The notes under the pieces: model-generated | What the model saw: only the letters and a program-made list of their open reading frames with translations | Databases searched by the model: none | Told to the model about the DNA's origin: nothing | From: a virus | Reading direction: 5' to 3' (one strand) | Virus record (IMG/VR): IMGVR_UViG_3300030116_003110 | Coordinates: 1-64,000 of that record | Length of the DNA: 64,000 bases | Position numbers and translations under genes: made by a program | In this document: positions 1-9,664 of the stretch, in pieces | Position numbering within the stretch: position 1 is the stretch's first letter | How the letters are laid out: each line of letters opens with the position of its first letter

Positions 1-1506
1 CCTGATGCTGGTGTCACCAGAGAACATACAGGTTTCTTTAGAGATGCAAACAATGGTCAATACTACCTCTTTGCAAAATACCAAGCTACTGAATTAGATT
101 CTGATCCACCAAGTAACGTTGTAGACAGAACAGATTCTACATTTGGTTTGGCAACATTAAATGTATTAGAACTTGTAGGTGACTCTGCTACATTTAGTGG
201 TAAAATCAAATACTCTAATATGTACAGCACTGAAGGTGATTTGCCAAGTGCTACAGAATATCATGGTATGTTTGCTCATGTGCATGCAACAGGTAAAGGT
301 TACTTTGCTCACGGTGGTAACTGGATTAAACTTCTGGATGAAACCTCTAGTACTACAGACAACCTCTCTGAAGGTTCCACTAATCAGTACTTCACCACAG
401 CGAGAGCAAGAGCATCCCTTGGTGTAGAAAATACTACAGGATTTGGTAATCTCGCCTATGATAGTACTACTGGTGCATACACTCTTACCAGAGTAGACTC
501 CGCTGACATTCTTACAGTTTACTCGGCTGGTAATAACGTAACAATTTCTCCAACGGGTGTTATTACTGCATCTGGTGCACCACAAGCAGACAATGCTGCA
601 CTTCTTGATAGTTTAGATGCACTGCAATTCCTGAGAAGTGATACAAATGATGTTGTAGACTCTGGTGTCCAAATCACATTTAGAGGTTCTGCAAAACTTG
701 CATTTGGTGACTCTACTGGTCCAGCACACTTTACTTACCAAGACGCTACTAATAGAGTGCGCTGGGTAGGTGGTCTGATTGATAATATGAATGCTGACAT
801 GGTTGATAGTATTCAAGGATCATCCATTCTTAGAAGTGATGTTACAGATAACAAAACTGCTGGCGCATTAATCTTTAATGATAATATTGAGTTAATTCTT
901 GGTACTGACTCTGATTTGGTTATGTATCATAATGGTGCAGCTGCTGTAATCAAAAATAACACTGGTGATTACCATATTCAGTCAGAAGGGTTCTTGGTAA
1001 AGAATTCTACTGGCACTGAAACAATGCTTGATGCAGAACCTAACTCTTATGTTAGACTGTACTACGATAATGCAACAAAAGTTACAACACAATCAACTGG
1101 CGCCAGAGTTACAGGAACGCTTGAAGTTACAAATGGTTTAAGACATACTTCAGGTAGTAATACTTTAGAAATTCAACCTACAGGTGTTACAATTACATCT
1201 GATACTCAGACTGTAGTTGATACATACAGTGCTGGAACAGGTGTACCTGCGGCAATCAGATATGACGTTAAAATTACTGACACAAGCACAACACCAGATG
1301 AAACACAATTCAGTACAGTTATGGTAGCATTCAACGGTGAGTCTGATGTAGGATTTACAGAATTTGGTGTGGTCCATACAGGTGACAGTGATATGGGCTT
1401 CATAACAGCAGATGTTGTAGGAAGTGGTGATGTTAGACTTATCTTTGAAAGACGGTCTGGTAGAGGCACAATGGAAGTTAAACCAGCAAGAACAATTATT
1501 AAATAG
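1..1506 (+). CDS. Tail-fibre-like structural protein, 5' end outside window
   Basis: The frame is open from the first base, so the true start lies upstream; an internal TTG at 148 is not needed. About 500 residues are visible. They are rich in Gly, Thr, Ser, Asp and Asn with few Cys, as in beta-rich phage fibres. Around residue 120 is a fibre repeat of the form LSEGSTNxYFTTARAR, also present in the next genes. A later segment (YHNGAAAVIKNNTGDY) resembles YHDGSNSYINQTGTGN in the downstream gene, suggesting shared modules. It lies upstream of the adhesin-like genes and the neck genes. A role in host contact or the virion surface is inferred; no receptor is predicted. Confidence 0.7.
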   Translation, partial: PDAGVTREHTGFFRDANNGQYYLFAKYQATELDSDPPSNVVDRTDSTFGLATLNVLELVGDSATFSGKIKYSNMYSTEGDLPSATEYHGMFAHVHATGKGYFAHGGNWIKLLDETSSTTDNLSEGSTNQYFTTARARASLGVENTTGFGNLAYDSTTGAYTLTRVDSADILTVYSAGNNVTISPTGVITASGAPQADNAALLDSLDALQFLRSDTNDVVDSGVQITFRGSAKLAFGDSTGPAHFTYQDATNRVRWVGGLIDNMNADMVDSIQGSSILRSDVTDNKTAGALIFNDNIELILGTDSDLVMYHNGAAAVIKNNTGDYHIQSEGFLVKNSTGTETMLDAEPNSYVRLYYDNATKVTTQSTGARVTGTLEVTNGLRHTSGSNTLEIQPTGVTITSDTQTVVDTYSAGTGVPAAIRYDVKITDTSTTPDETQFSTVMVAFNGESDVGFTEFGVVHTGDSDMGFITADVVGSGDVRLIFERRSGRGTMEVKPARTIIK

Positions 1507-1518
1507 GATATAGAGTAA

Positions 1519-4500
1519 ATGGCTGATTCTGCTAAAGATTTTATTGTCAAACAGAACCTAAAAGTTGTAGGTAATATTGTCTCCGCTGGTGCGGGGTCCG
1601 TATTTACTGGTGACGGTTCTCAGTTGGATGATGTAAATGCTGCAACTCTTGGTGGAGAAAGTGGTGGCTTCTATAGAGATGCTACTAACTTAAATGCTGG
1701 TACAATCAACAATGCTAGACTCCCTGCAACTATTACCAAAAATCTTACAGGTAACGTAACAGGTAATGTTGATGCTACAGGTGGTTCTGGTACAGTAGAT
1801 GCAGACTCTGGTAGGTTTACAACTATCTCTGGTACTACAGCATCCTTTACTTCTTATGCTGGTGTATTTGGTGGATCACTTAGTACATTTGATGAAGCTC
1901 TTGATAGTTCCTTTACAAGAAACAGATTTAAAGCAACAGTCTTTGATCCAGTATTTGACAGTTCATTAAGTAGAAAGTCTGCTGATGATATTTCTGATGG
2001 TGCAACAAATAAATTCTATACCACTCCTAGATTTGATTCAGACTTTGGTACTAAAACTACTACAGAACTCAGTGAAGGTACGAACAAGTACTATACTGAA
2101 GCAAGAGTAGACTCTGACATTACTGGAACAGTAAACAAAGCATTTGTAGATGCATTAAACATTAATGCTGATCAAGTAGATGGTGTAGAAGCAGCATCCT
2201 TTGTCAGAAGTGATCAAGCTGATACAATTGCAGCTGACATTACTTTCAGTGATGGTAATACTCTTAAACTTGGTACAGGTGGTGACTTAGAAGTTTACCA
2301 TGATGGTTCCAATTCCTACATTAATCAAACTGGAACTGGTAACTTAATTGTTCAAGCAGACTCTGCCACTAGAATTACTGTAGAAGACGCTAAAGTTGAT
2401 GTTAATGGTTCTTTTGAAGCAGATAGTATTTTTGCTAGTAATGAAGTAAGAGCATATGATTTAAAAGCAAACCACTATATTTGGGTATATGAATCTGCTC
2501 AAGGATTGATTGCTGGTCACCTTGAAGGTACAGGAACAACTGGATTAGAACTCCACTATCACTCTACCACACCAGATGGTGGATTTCTTATCTATGCTCA
2601 TGATAGTCAAAGTTTAGATGGAACACTTCAGGCTAAATTTACATTTTCTGAAGGTGTAGAGTTTGAAAACCAAGTTCTTCACCTTGTAGCAGACCCTATA
2701 ATCGCTACAGACGTTGCAAACAAGAGATATGTAGATAATACAGCACAAGGACTGACAGTAAAAGATGCGGCTAGGGTTGCAACTACGGTTGCATTACCCG
2801 GCGCAACATACTTTAATACAGCAGGACCAGACTCTGGTGTAGGTGCTGGTTTTGACTTCAGCCCCGGTCTTGACTCTCTGGACAGTATTCCACTTGTCGC
2901 TGGTAACAGAATTCTTGTTAAAGACCAAGCATTACCATTCCAAAACGGTATCTATGTTTATGACTCTTCTACAAGAATTACCAGAGCAACAGATGCTGAC
3001 TCTCATGGTGAACTTGGCGGTGGTGTATTTGTATTCGTTGAAGAAGGTTCAACTCAAGCAAGTAACGGTTATGTAACCTCTCACAGTATTAACAACCACA
3101 AAGTAGGTGCAGATAGTGTAATCTGGACACAGTTCTCTGGTGCCGGATTTATTGAGGCAGGTAAAGCCCTTGTAAAGTCTGGTAACACTATTGACCTTAA
3201 CCTAAACTCTACTACATCTGGATTAGTAGTAACTGCTGATCAGTTGTTAATCAATACTGGTTCTGGTCTTGAGATTGCATCTAATGCACTTAGAGTGCCT
3301 AATGACGGTATCAAAGACTTCCATATTGACTTTGGTACAGGTTCTAACCAAGTTAGCACTACAGACGTTCCAGAAGGCACAAACCAGTACCATACAACTG
3401 CTAGAGCAAGAGCAGCGATTTCAGGTAACGCTGGTATCTCTTACAACTCAAGTACTGGTGTTATTCAGACAGCAGTGACAAGTAATGGTGGTACTTTCGG
3501 TAGTGCTTCTGCTATTCCAGTGATTACGGTTGATAGTTCTGGTCTTGTGGATAGTGTTGGTACTGTTCCAGTTGCTGGTGTGGATAGTGTTGCTTATGAC
3601 TCTTCAAATGGCGTTTTAAGTTTAGTTCTTGGAGATGGTTCCACTAAGACAACTCCTATCGTTCTTAATCCGTTCTCTACTAGCAACTTATCAGAAGGCA
3701 CAAATCTTTACTACACCGATGCTAGAGTACAAACTCTTGTAGATAGTGCTTATCTTGATGACTTTGTAGTTCCTATCTCTAGAGAAGGGTATGACTCTGG
3801 ATTACTGGCACCATTTGCTAGAGCAGCAATTAGTGTTTCAGGTGATGGTGTTACCTATAATCAGGGAACTGGTGTAATCACAGTTCAAACTGTAACCAAC
3901 TCTTTCCAAGTTACACAGTCTGCCCATGACCTTAAAGAAGGCCATGCAGTCTATGAAGATGACACATTAGGATTTATTAGAGCTCTTGCAACAGACTCTG
4001 GTGAAAAACTTGCATCTCACGTTGTAGTACAGTTTGTTGACTCAAACAACTTCAAGATTGCTCAGAACGGTATCTTTACCTTTGAGACAGCAAACCCCGG
4101 AAAAGCACAGACATATACTGCGGGTGAATATTACTACCTGAGTAGTGCAGACTCTGGTTTGGCAGTAACTGCACAGCCTGGAAACACTTCGGTACAACCA
4201 TTGTTCTATGCACTTGACAGCCACCAAGTTGAGTTGAACGTTGAACATGCTATTAACGTCTTCTCTCCTGATGAACCTATCAATGTAAGTAGAACTGCTG
4301 GTAACTTTACAATTACTGGTAACCTGAAAGTTGAAGGTTTAGGTGTACCAAGAGTAACAACTCTTTCTAGTGGTGATACTTACTCGTTTGATAGTGGTAA
4401 CGTTGCAAAGATTGAATTCAGTGCAGATGCTTCCTTGGTCTTTGATAGTCCCGGAACAACATATGATGGTGCTGGATTTACCATTCTTGCAAAGAACACT

Positions 4501-4680
4501 CATGGTTCTAATGCTTACAGATTAACCTTAACAACTCCAAATGGTGTTACACTTAACACAGTGAATGAAAATAAGGTGACTGTAAATTCTGGTAAGTTTG
4601 CAATTATCAGTGGTCTTATTTACGGAGAGAAAGATATTATCTTAACCTCTACTCAAACTGATAGTGCAACCACGGGATAA
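1519..4680 (+). CDS. Large tail-fibre-like repeat protein (1053 aa)
   Basis: This is a long, low-Cys protein rich in Asp, Ser, Thr and Gly, made of repeated modules. At least four copies of a motif of the form (S/P)(E/D)GxTNxYYTxAR occur near residues 160, 195, 620 and 730. An early segment with GDGSQLDDVNAATLGG and NLTGNVTGNVDATGG is typical of fibre and fibre-associated proteins of marine T4-like phages. It starts 12 bases after the preceding gene and ends 6 bases before the glycine-rich gene, so the three are probably cotranscribed. Location on the virion surface is inferred from composition and neighbours. The exact homologue among fibre proteins cannot be settled by eye. Confidence 0.75.
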   Translation: MADSAKDFIVKQNLKVVGNIVSAGAGSVFTGDGSQLDDVNAATLGGESGGFYRDATNLNAGTINNARLPATITKNLTGNVTGNVDATGGSGTVDADSGRFTTISGTTASFTSYAGVFGGSLSTFDEALDSSFTRNRFKATVFDPVFDSSLSRKSADDISDGATNKFYTTPRFDSDFGTKTTTELSEGTNKYYTEARVDSDITGTVNKAFVDALNINADQVDGVEAASFVRSDQADTIAADITFSDGNTLKLGTGGDLEVYHDGSNSYINQTGTGNLIVQADSATRITVEDAKVDVNGSFEADSIFASNEVRAYDLKANHYIWVYESAQGLIAGHLEGTGTTGLELHYHSTTPDGGFLIYAHDSQSLDGTLQAKFTFSEGVEFENQVLHLVADPIIATDVANKRYVDNTAQGLTVKDAARVATTVALPGATYFNTAGPDSGVGAGFDFSPGLDSLDSIPLVAGNRILVKDQALPFQNGIYVYDSSTRITRATDADSHGELGGGVFVFVEEGSTQASNGYVTSHSINNHKVGADSVIWTQFSGAGFIEAGKALVKSGNTIDLNLNSTTSGLVVTADQLLINTGSGLEIASNALRVPNDGIKDFHIDFGTGSNQVSTTDVPEGTNQYHTTARARAAISGNAGISYNSSTGVIQTAVTSNGGTFGSASAIPVITVDSSGLVDSVGTVPVAGVDSVAYDSSNGVLSLVLGDGSTKTTPIVLNPFSTSNLSEGTNLYYTDARVQTLVDSAYLDDFVVPISREGYDSGLLAPFARAAISVSGDGVTYNQGTGVITVQTVTNSFQVTQSAHDLKEGHAVYEDDTLGFIRALATDSGEKLASHVVVQFVDSNNFKIAQNGIFTFETANPGKAQTYTAGEYYYLSSADSGLAVTAQPGNTSVQPLFYALDSHQVELNVEHAINVFSPDEPINVSRTAGNFTITGNLKVEGLGVPRVTTLSSGDTYSFDSGNVAKIEFSADASLVFDSPGTTYDGAGFTILAKNTHGSNAYRLTLTTPNGVTLNTVNENKVTVNSGKFAIISGLIYGEKDIILTSTQTDSATTG

Positions 4681-4686
4681 TAAAGA

Positions 4687-5754
4687 ATGGCAATTAGTCT
4701 TATTGGATCACCACCGGGAATTATTGGTAGTATTGGCAACAGAAGATTATTCCATTTTTTCTTATTCGGCGGCGGTGGCGGCGGGGCCGGAAACGGTGGA
4801 GTGCGTGGCGGACACTCTAGAAGCTTACGGTTTTCTGCTTTTTTAGAAAAAGAAGATATTGTTTACATGTATAAAGGCACTGGCGGCGCAGCTGGTGGCA
4901 CTTCAACCAATGCTATTGGCGGCGGTGGTGGTGCTGCATCATTTATCTATGTTGATCCTAGAGGCACTAGATTGGGATCAGACCCAAATGGTTATAGTGT
5001 AAATACTAATGTACTTTTAGCAGTTTGTGGCGGCGGAGGTGGTGGTGGTACAGAAACCGGCGCCAACGGCGGCCGTGCTGGCGGGGTCGATACAAACGGA
5101 AATTCGTCTAACGACGGTGCCGATGCCGATGGTGGTGGAACAAATCCCGGTACTGGTGCCACAGGTACAGCACCCGGTTCTGGTGGTACACTTGACTTAG
5201 GTGGTGGACTTATCTTTAATGCCAGTGACGGTGCCAATGCAAAATTAGGATCAACAGCTTTTGGTGGTAATGGTGGTGCTGGATATGTTAATGGAACTGC
5301 AAATGGCGGTGGTACTAATACAGGTGCAGATGAAGCTACAGTTGTAGGTGATGATAGAAACGGTCATGGCGCTGCTGGTTATCAAGATGGTGGAGCAGGC
5401 GGCGGTGGTGGATTCTATGGCGGCGGTGGTTCAACCTATGATGCTGGCGCTTCTAAAGTTGGCGGCGGAGGGGGCGGCAGTTCTTATGCTAGAAATGCCA
5501 AAACTTTTTTTGGTGGATTTAATATTACCCATGCAGCAGCCAATTATTCTTTTGATTACACAGATGTAGCTGGTTACAATTTAGATGCATTATCCAGTAT
5601 TCATACAACTGCTGGTCAGGGTGGAGCGTTAGGTGGATCGGGTGTCGCTGGCGGTGCAGGTCAAGACGGATATATTGTAATTTTAGATGAAAATGGTGAC
5701 CTTGCGGCAGAAACTACAGGTTCTGCTTCCGGTTGGTCATACACGGTGACATAG
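4687..5754 (+). CDS. Glycine-rich adhesin-like protein (355 aa)
   Basis: The protein carries many glycine runs, for example near residues 25-35, 75-80, 115-125, 240-260 and 265-275, separated by short variable stretches ending in a conserved SSY/RN patch. The local sequence is much more G+C rich (GGC/GGT codons) than its flanks. Such runs are characteristic of polyglycine-II sandwich adhesins like the gp38 tip of phage S16, and of glycine-rich domains in marine phage fibres. Its place directly after the fibre genes supports a receptor-binding or fibre-tip role, which remains an inference. No signal peptide or membrane segment is seen. Confidence 0.65.
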   Translation: MAISLIGSPPGIIGSIGNRRLFHFFLFGGGGGGAGNGGVRGGHSRSLRFSAFLEKEDIVYMYKGTGGAAGGTSTNAIGGGGGAASFIYVDPRGTRLGSDPNGYSVNTNVLLAVCGGGGGGGTETGANGGRAGGVDTNGNSSNDGADADGGGTNPGTGATGTAPGSGGTLDLGGGLIFNASDGANAKLGSTAFGGNGGAGYVNGTANGGGTNTGADEATVVGDDRNGHGAAGYQDGGAGGGGGFYGGGGSTYDAGASKVGGGGGGSSYARNAKTFFGGFNITHAAANYSFDYTDVAGYNLDALSSIHTTAGQGGALGGSGVAGGAGQDGYIVILDENGDLAAETTGSASGWSYTVT

Positions 5755-5764
5755 GAGATTATTA

Positions 5765-6010
5765 ATGCCTAGAAAATCAGCAAACCCTTTAAGAAAAGTT
5801 GGATTTAAATTAGTTTCCGCTGATGATGTAAGAGAAGGTTCTACTAATAAATACTATGCAAGATTTAGATCAGAAAGTGATATCGGTGCATATGTAGATT
5901 CTGATTATATCGCACAGTTTCAGAATTTAGATGCTGACACTTTATCAGGAGATTCTGGGGATGCTATCAGAATTGAAGTTTATGATTCTACTGGAAGTTC
6001 TTTAAGGTAA
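5765..6010 (+). CDS. Small fibre-module protein A (81 aa)
   Basis: An 81-residue protein starting MPRKSANPLRK, then one fibre-type motif (VREGSTNKYYARFR) followed by AYVDSDYIAQFQNLDADTL. It is clearly paralogous to the next gene: both have a basic start, the EGxTNxYY motif, VDSDYI and NLDAD in the same order. Such single-repeat proteins may be detached modules of the large fibre protein. RBS AGGAG lies just upstream. Function unknown; a small virion or fibre-associated part is inferred. Confidence 0.6.
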   Translation: MPRKSANPLRKVGFKLVSADDVREGSTNKYYARFRSESDIGAYVDSDYIAQFQNLDADTLSGDSGDAIRIEVYDSTGSSLR

Positions 6011-6016
6011 TACGAC

Positions 6017-6262
6017 ATGGCTAGAAAATCAGGAAATCCTAGAAAAAATACCAATAAAAAAATTAGCACTACAGATGGTTTGCCAGAAGGTGCTACTAAT
6101 TTATACTATACAGTTGCAAGAGCGCAAGCAAGAACAGATGCATTAGTTGATAGTGATTACATACAAAACATGGCAAATTTAGATGCTGATAAATTAGACA
6201 ATCAGCCTGTTGCATATTATAGAAGAATTATTGAAGATAAAGATGGAACTAGGTTGAACTAA
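6017..6262 (+). CDS. Small fibre-module protein B (81 aa), paralogue of A
   Basis: It has the same length and architecture as the gene before it: MARKSGNPRKN start, the repeat LPEGATNLYYTVARAQAR, then VDSDYIQNMANLDADKL. It follows six bases after its paralogue, so tandem duplication is likely. It ends in TAATG, overlapping the start of the next gene. No catalytic motif is seen. Function unknown beyond the fibre-repeat similarity. Confidence 0.6.
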   Translation: MARKSGNPRKNTNKKISTTDGLPEGATNLYYTVARAQARTDALVDSDYIQNMANLDADKLDNQPVAYYRRIIEDKDGTRLN

Positions 6263-6651
6263 TGGTAGCTAAACTTAATAAAGTTATTAAAATTGGTTTG
6301 GACAGTAATGACAGTCTTGAGGGAGGATTAGATCAATCTAATACCAAAATTAATACTGATGATATTGTTAATGGCGATTCTGCCAAGTATGAAGGGGGTG
6401 CGGACTTAGACTTTGGACTCACAACATTAGCACAGTTTCCAAATAGATTTTTTCCGGGTAATGCTACATTTGATTCTGATATTAAAAAGATTGTAGGAAC
6501 TAATGATGCAAATCATTTTATAAATAGTGTAGGTTCTGCTAAAAACTTTAAAAAATTAAATAATCAAGACAATAATTATTATACTTTAAATGTTTACAAA
6601 TCTCTAGATTCAGCTAGTGCACTTATTGATCCGTTGAATCCAAATGCGTAA
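6262..6651 (+). CDS. Hypothetical protein in fibre-neck interval (129 aa)
   Basis: The start ATG overlaps the preceding stop as TAATG, indicating translational coupling. It is a polar protein rich in Asn and Asp, containing INTDDIVNGDSAKYEGG, a possible degenerate version of the fibre repeat in the two small genes before it. I do not recognise the family. Position between fibre modules and the gp13 neck gene suggests a virion component. Confidence 0.5.
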   Translation: MVAKLNKVIKIGLDSNDSLEGGLDQSNTKINTDDIVNGDSAKYEGGADLDFGLTTLAQFPNRFFPGNATFDSDIKKIVGTNDANHFINSVGSAKNFKKLNNQDNNYYTLNVYKSLDSASALIDPLNPNA

Positions 6652-6660
6652 GGAAATTAA

Positions 6661-7431
6661 ATGGCAAGTCCATCTTCAAGAGTTGAATTATTAAATCACT
6701 GCCTCAGAAGACTTGGCGCTCCTGTTATTGAAATTAACGTGGATGATCAACAGTTAGAAGACAGACTAGATGATGCACTACAGTTTTTCAGAGAATATAA
6801 TTCAGACGCAACAGTAAGAACCTATCTCAAACACCAGCTGACACAATCCGATTTTGATAACGGATATATTACTGTCAGTGATAATGTATACTTTGTAAAG
6901 AAGGTATTCCCGTTTAATGGTGTTTCAGGTGGTGGTTCTTCTACTGCTAACTTCTTTGACATTAAATATCAAATTGCATTGAATGATGTTTATGACCTAA
7001 ACACATTTGTAGGTGACTTAGCATACCTAGAACAAATTAATCAGTATCTGGCATTACTTGATATGAAACTGACTGGTCATCCTCAGATGACATTTAACAG
7101 ACTTCAGAACAGAGTTTACATTCATGGTGCTTTAGATAGTGACTCCGTTGATTTGAGTGTAGGAGACTTTGTTGTTTTAGAAACATTCAACATTGTTGAC
7201 GGTGAAACATTCACAGATGTTTACAATGATATTTTCCTGAAAGATTACTTAACCCAACTTATCAAACAACAGTGGGGTGCAAACCTCAGTAAGTTTGAGG
7301 GTATGCAACTCCCCGGCGGTGTTACATTAAATGGTAAGATAATCTATGATGAAGCTACTCAAGAATTAGAAAGACTTGAAGAGAAAGTAAGGTCAAATTA
7401 CGAGTTGCCAGTAGACTTCTTTTTGGGGTAG
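6661..7431 (+). CDS. 13: Neck protein gp13
   Basis: Head-completion/neck protein of T4-like phages, which with gp14 closes the head portal before tail attachment. The N-terminal segment, with HCLRRLGAPVIEINVDD then a QLEDRLDDALQFF helix, is the hallmark of gp13 in marine T4-like phages. At 256 aa it is somewhat shorter than T4 gp13 (309). RBS AAGGAA lies about 7 bases before the ATG. It is followed six bases later by gp14, as in the conserved 13-14-15-16-17 order. Confidence 0.85.
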   Translation: MASPSSRVELLNHCLRRLGAPVIEINVDDQQLEDRLDDALQFFREYNSDATVRTYLKHQLTQSDFDNGYITVSDNVYFVKKVFPFNGVSGGGSSTANFFDIKYQIALNDVYDLNTFVGDLAYLEQINQYLALLDMKLTGHPQMTFNRLQNRVYIHGALDSDSVDLSVGDFVVLETFNIVDGETFTDVYNDIFLKDYLTQLIKQQWGANLSKFEGMQLPGGVTLNGKIIYDEATQELERLEEKVRSNYELPVDFFLG

Positions 7432-7436
7432 GGTAA

Positions 7437-8303
7437 ATGGCAAGAAACATCTACATATCCCAAACAGTAAAATCTGAACAGGATTTATATGAAAATATTA
7501 TCATTGAATCCATGCAGATTTATGGACAAGAAGTTCAATACATTCCAAGAACTTTAGTTGCTGAAGATCAAATCTTTGGTGAAGATGTTGCATCTGCATT
7601 TAAGGCAGCCTATCAGATTGAAATGTATCTGGAAAACCTTGACAACTTTGATGGTGATCAAGAACTCTTTACAAAGTTTGGTGTTGAGATTAGAGACAGA
7701 GCAACACTGCATGTATCTAGAAGAAGATGGCATCAGGCTGTAGGTAACTATCTTCCTGATCATGTTAGACCCCAAGAAGGTGATTTAATTTATCTCACTC
7801 TGTCTAATCAAGTCTTTGAAATCATGAGAGTTATTGATGATCAACCGTTTTACCAGTTGTCTAACCTTCCAACATACAGAATGGAAGTTGAACTGTTTGA
7901 ATACAATGATGAAGATTTTGATACTTCTATTAATGTTGTAGATGATCTTGAGGCGCTTGGTAATCAAGTTCTTCTTAACCTTTCACCATCTGACTCTGAT
8001 GACTTTGTTATTGGTGAGACAGTCCAGCAAGTTACTGGTTCTACAACTATCAGTGCAGAAATTATTAGGTGGCATGCAGACAGTGACAAACTTTATGTTG
8101 GTCATATTTCTACACCAGATGGTAAGTTCAGAGAGTTTACTACAGGGTCTATTACAAGTCAGACCAGTAATATTACAAAGACAATTGCTTCTATTGGTGA
8201 ACCTATCTTGCAGCAAGTAGATGCGCAGAATACAGACTTTGAAACATTTGGTGATGATATCCTTGACTTTAGTGAAGCAAATCCATTTGGAGAACCGACA
8301 TAA
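7437..8303 (+). CDS. 14: Neck protein gp14
   Basis: Partner of gp13 in the neck connector. The N-terminus (YISQTVKSEQDLYENI, then IYGQEVQYIPR) and the YQIEMYLENLDNFDGDQELF segment are typical of gp14 homologues. At 288 aa it is slightly longer than T4 gp14 (256). Its stop overlaps the gp15 start as TAATG. The C-terminal third is acidic and Asp/Ser rich. The identification rests on recognised sequence and position. Confidence 0.85.
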   Translation: MARNIYISQTVKSEQDLYENIIIESMQIYGQEVQYIPRTLVAEDQIFGEDVASAFKAAYQIEMYLENLDNFDGDQELFTKFGVEIRDRATLHVSRRRWHQAVGNYLPDHVRPQEGDLIYLTLSNQVFEIMRVIDDQPFYQLSNLPTYRMEVELFEYNDEDFDTSINVVDDLEALGNQVLLNLSPSDSDDFVIGETVQQVTGSTTISAEIIRWHADSDKLYVGHISTPDGKFREFTTGSITSQTSNITKTIASIGEPILQQVDAQNTDFETFGDDILDFSEANPFGEPT

Positions 8304-9103
8304 TGTTTACACACTTCTATCATGAAAAGATCAGAAAAGTAGTAGCAACATTTGGAACAATGTTTAATAACTTGCATGTTGTTCGCAAAGATGCTTCTGG
8401 TGCTTCTATTAGCCAGATGAAGGTTCCTCTTGCCTATGCTCCTAGACAAAAGTTTTTAGACAGGATCAGAGAAACATCTGAGTTTGATGATTCAAAAGTT
8501 GCAGTCAAACTTCCTAGAATGTCTTTTGAAATGTCTGCACTCTACTTTGATCCTACCAGACAATTACCAAAAGTAAATAACTTTACGAGACAGTCTACTA
8601 GTACTAGTCAGAAAACAAAGTTCTTTACTTCTGTACCATATATTCTTAACTTCCAGTTAAATATTTTGGCAAAGACCAATGAAGATGCAGTACAAATCTT
8701 AGAGCAGATTTTACCGTTCTTTAATCCATCTTATACTGTCACTATGAAACAATTCAGTGACTACACAGATATCACAGAAGATATTCCAATTACTCTTATT
8801 GGTATTTCTTTTTCTGATGATTATGAAGGTCAATTAGAAAACAGAAGAACAATTATCTATACACTAGATTTTGAAATCAAAACTAATTTCTATGGACCTA
8901 TTGCTGATGCTAAGATTATTCGTAAGGCTATTGTAGACTTCCGTGATCCTGATAATCCAACACAAGGTTCGTTTAGTTTAACTGATTCTGATAACCTGAT
9001 TGAAAGAATTACCGTTGAACCAGACCCCATTAATGTAAGTCCAGATAGTGATTATGGGTTCACTGAAACATATTTCATTCCGGGTGAAGGTGATAGTGCA
9101 TGA
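8303..9103 (+). CDS. 15: Tail sheath stabiliser gp15
   Basis: Proximal tail-end protein that caps the tube and sheath and joins the tail to the neck. A recognisable N-terminal segment reads MFTHFYHEKIRKVVATFGTM, followed by a PRMSFEM block around residue 72 that is conserved in gp15 homologues. Length 266 aa is close to T4 gp15 (272). It overlaps gp14 at its start and gp16 at its end (ATGA), consistent with coupled translation of the head-tail joining operon. Confidence 0.85.
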   Translation: MFTHFYHEKIRKVVATFGTMFNNLHVVRKDASGASISQMKVPLAYAPRQKFLDRIRETSEFDDSKVAVKLPRMSFEMSALYFDPTRQLPKVNNFTRQSTSTSQKTKFFTSVPYILNFQLNILAKTNEDAVQILEQILPFFNPSYTVTMKQFSDYTDITEDIPITLIGISFSDDYEGQLENRRTIIYTLDFEIKTNFYGPIADAKIIRKAIVDFRDPDNPTQGSFSLTDSDNLIERITVEPDPINVSPDSDYGFTETYFIPGEGDSA

Positions 9104-9450
9104 CAGATAAAAATGATGTAAAAGATGATTTTGAGTATTCCCGTGCAACTTACTATGAGTTGTTAGATAAGGGTCGTGAAGGTCTTGACTTAATGATGGA
9201 AGTTGCAAGAGAGTCAGAACACCCTAGAGCATTTGAAGTTCTTTCTGGTATGATTAAGCAAATGTCAGATGTTAATGACAGACTGATGGATTTGCAGAAG
9301 AAAAAAGCAGACCTAAATAAACCACAGGAAAAAGAGCAAAAGGCTCTTACACAAAATAATGTATTTGTTGGTTCCACAGCAGATTTACAAAAGATGTTGA
9401 TGGGCGACCAAGATGGAGTGATTGAACATGATAACGACAGAACTAACTAA
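9100..9450 (+). CDS. 16: Terminase small subunit gp16
   Basis: The small terminase regulates gp17 and recognises packaging substrate. This 116-residue helical protein has ARESEHPRAFEVLSGMIKQM and SDVNDRLMDLQKKKADL, matching the central helical core of gp16 homologues; T4 gp16 is longer (164). Its tail is polar and Asp-rich. Start overlaps the gp15 stop (ATGA). The end overlaps a small membrane-protein gene. Confidence 0.8.
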   Translation: MTDKNDVKDDFEYSRATYYELLDKGREGLDLMMEVARESEHPRAFEVLSGMIKQMSDVNDRLMDLQKKKADLNKPQEKEQKALTQNNVFVGSTADLQKMLMGDQDGVIEHDNDRTN

Positions 9451-9664
9451 AGGCATATTCAAAGTTATTCGTAAATTAGTTGGTGACTCTGTTCTACTAG
9501 CAGTAATCTATACAATTGGACATATTCTAGTAGCCATCACCACAGTTAGACTTATTACAGGAGCAAGTTGGTTTGACGCAGGACTTACTGCTCTAATTGA
9601 ACCAGTTATTAATGGTATTTGGTTCTATGTGTTGCATAAAATTGCAAAAAGATTTCTTAAGTGA
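9428..9664 (+). CDS. DUF2061-like small membrane protein
   Basis: A 78-residue protein with two hydrophobic helices: roughly SVLLAVIYTIGHILVAITTV, then a helix around IEPVINGIWFYVLHKIAKR. The pattern of a first helix, a RLITGASW turn and a second helix ending in a basic tail matches small DUF2061 membrane proteins. ATG at 9428 is chosen over an in-frame TTG six bases upstream; either way it overlaps the end of gp16. It is inserted between the two terminase genes, where T4 has nothing comparable. Role unknown. Confidence 0.6.
   Translation: MITTELTKGIFKVIRKLVGDSVLLAVIYTIGHILVAITTVRLITGASWFDAGLTALIEPVINGIWFYVLHKIAKRFLK

Noticed and set aside
4992-5237. Pro-rich minus-strand open frame opposite the glycine-rich gene
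   Set aside because: Pro runs are the reverse complement of Gly codons; no independent support.
4765-5490. Repeated GGC/GGT tracts that might look like a DNA repeat array
   Set aside because: They are in-frame glycine codons; no spacers or direct repeats of CRISPR type were seen anywhere in the window.
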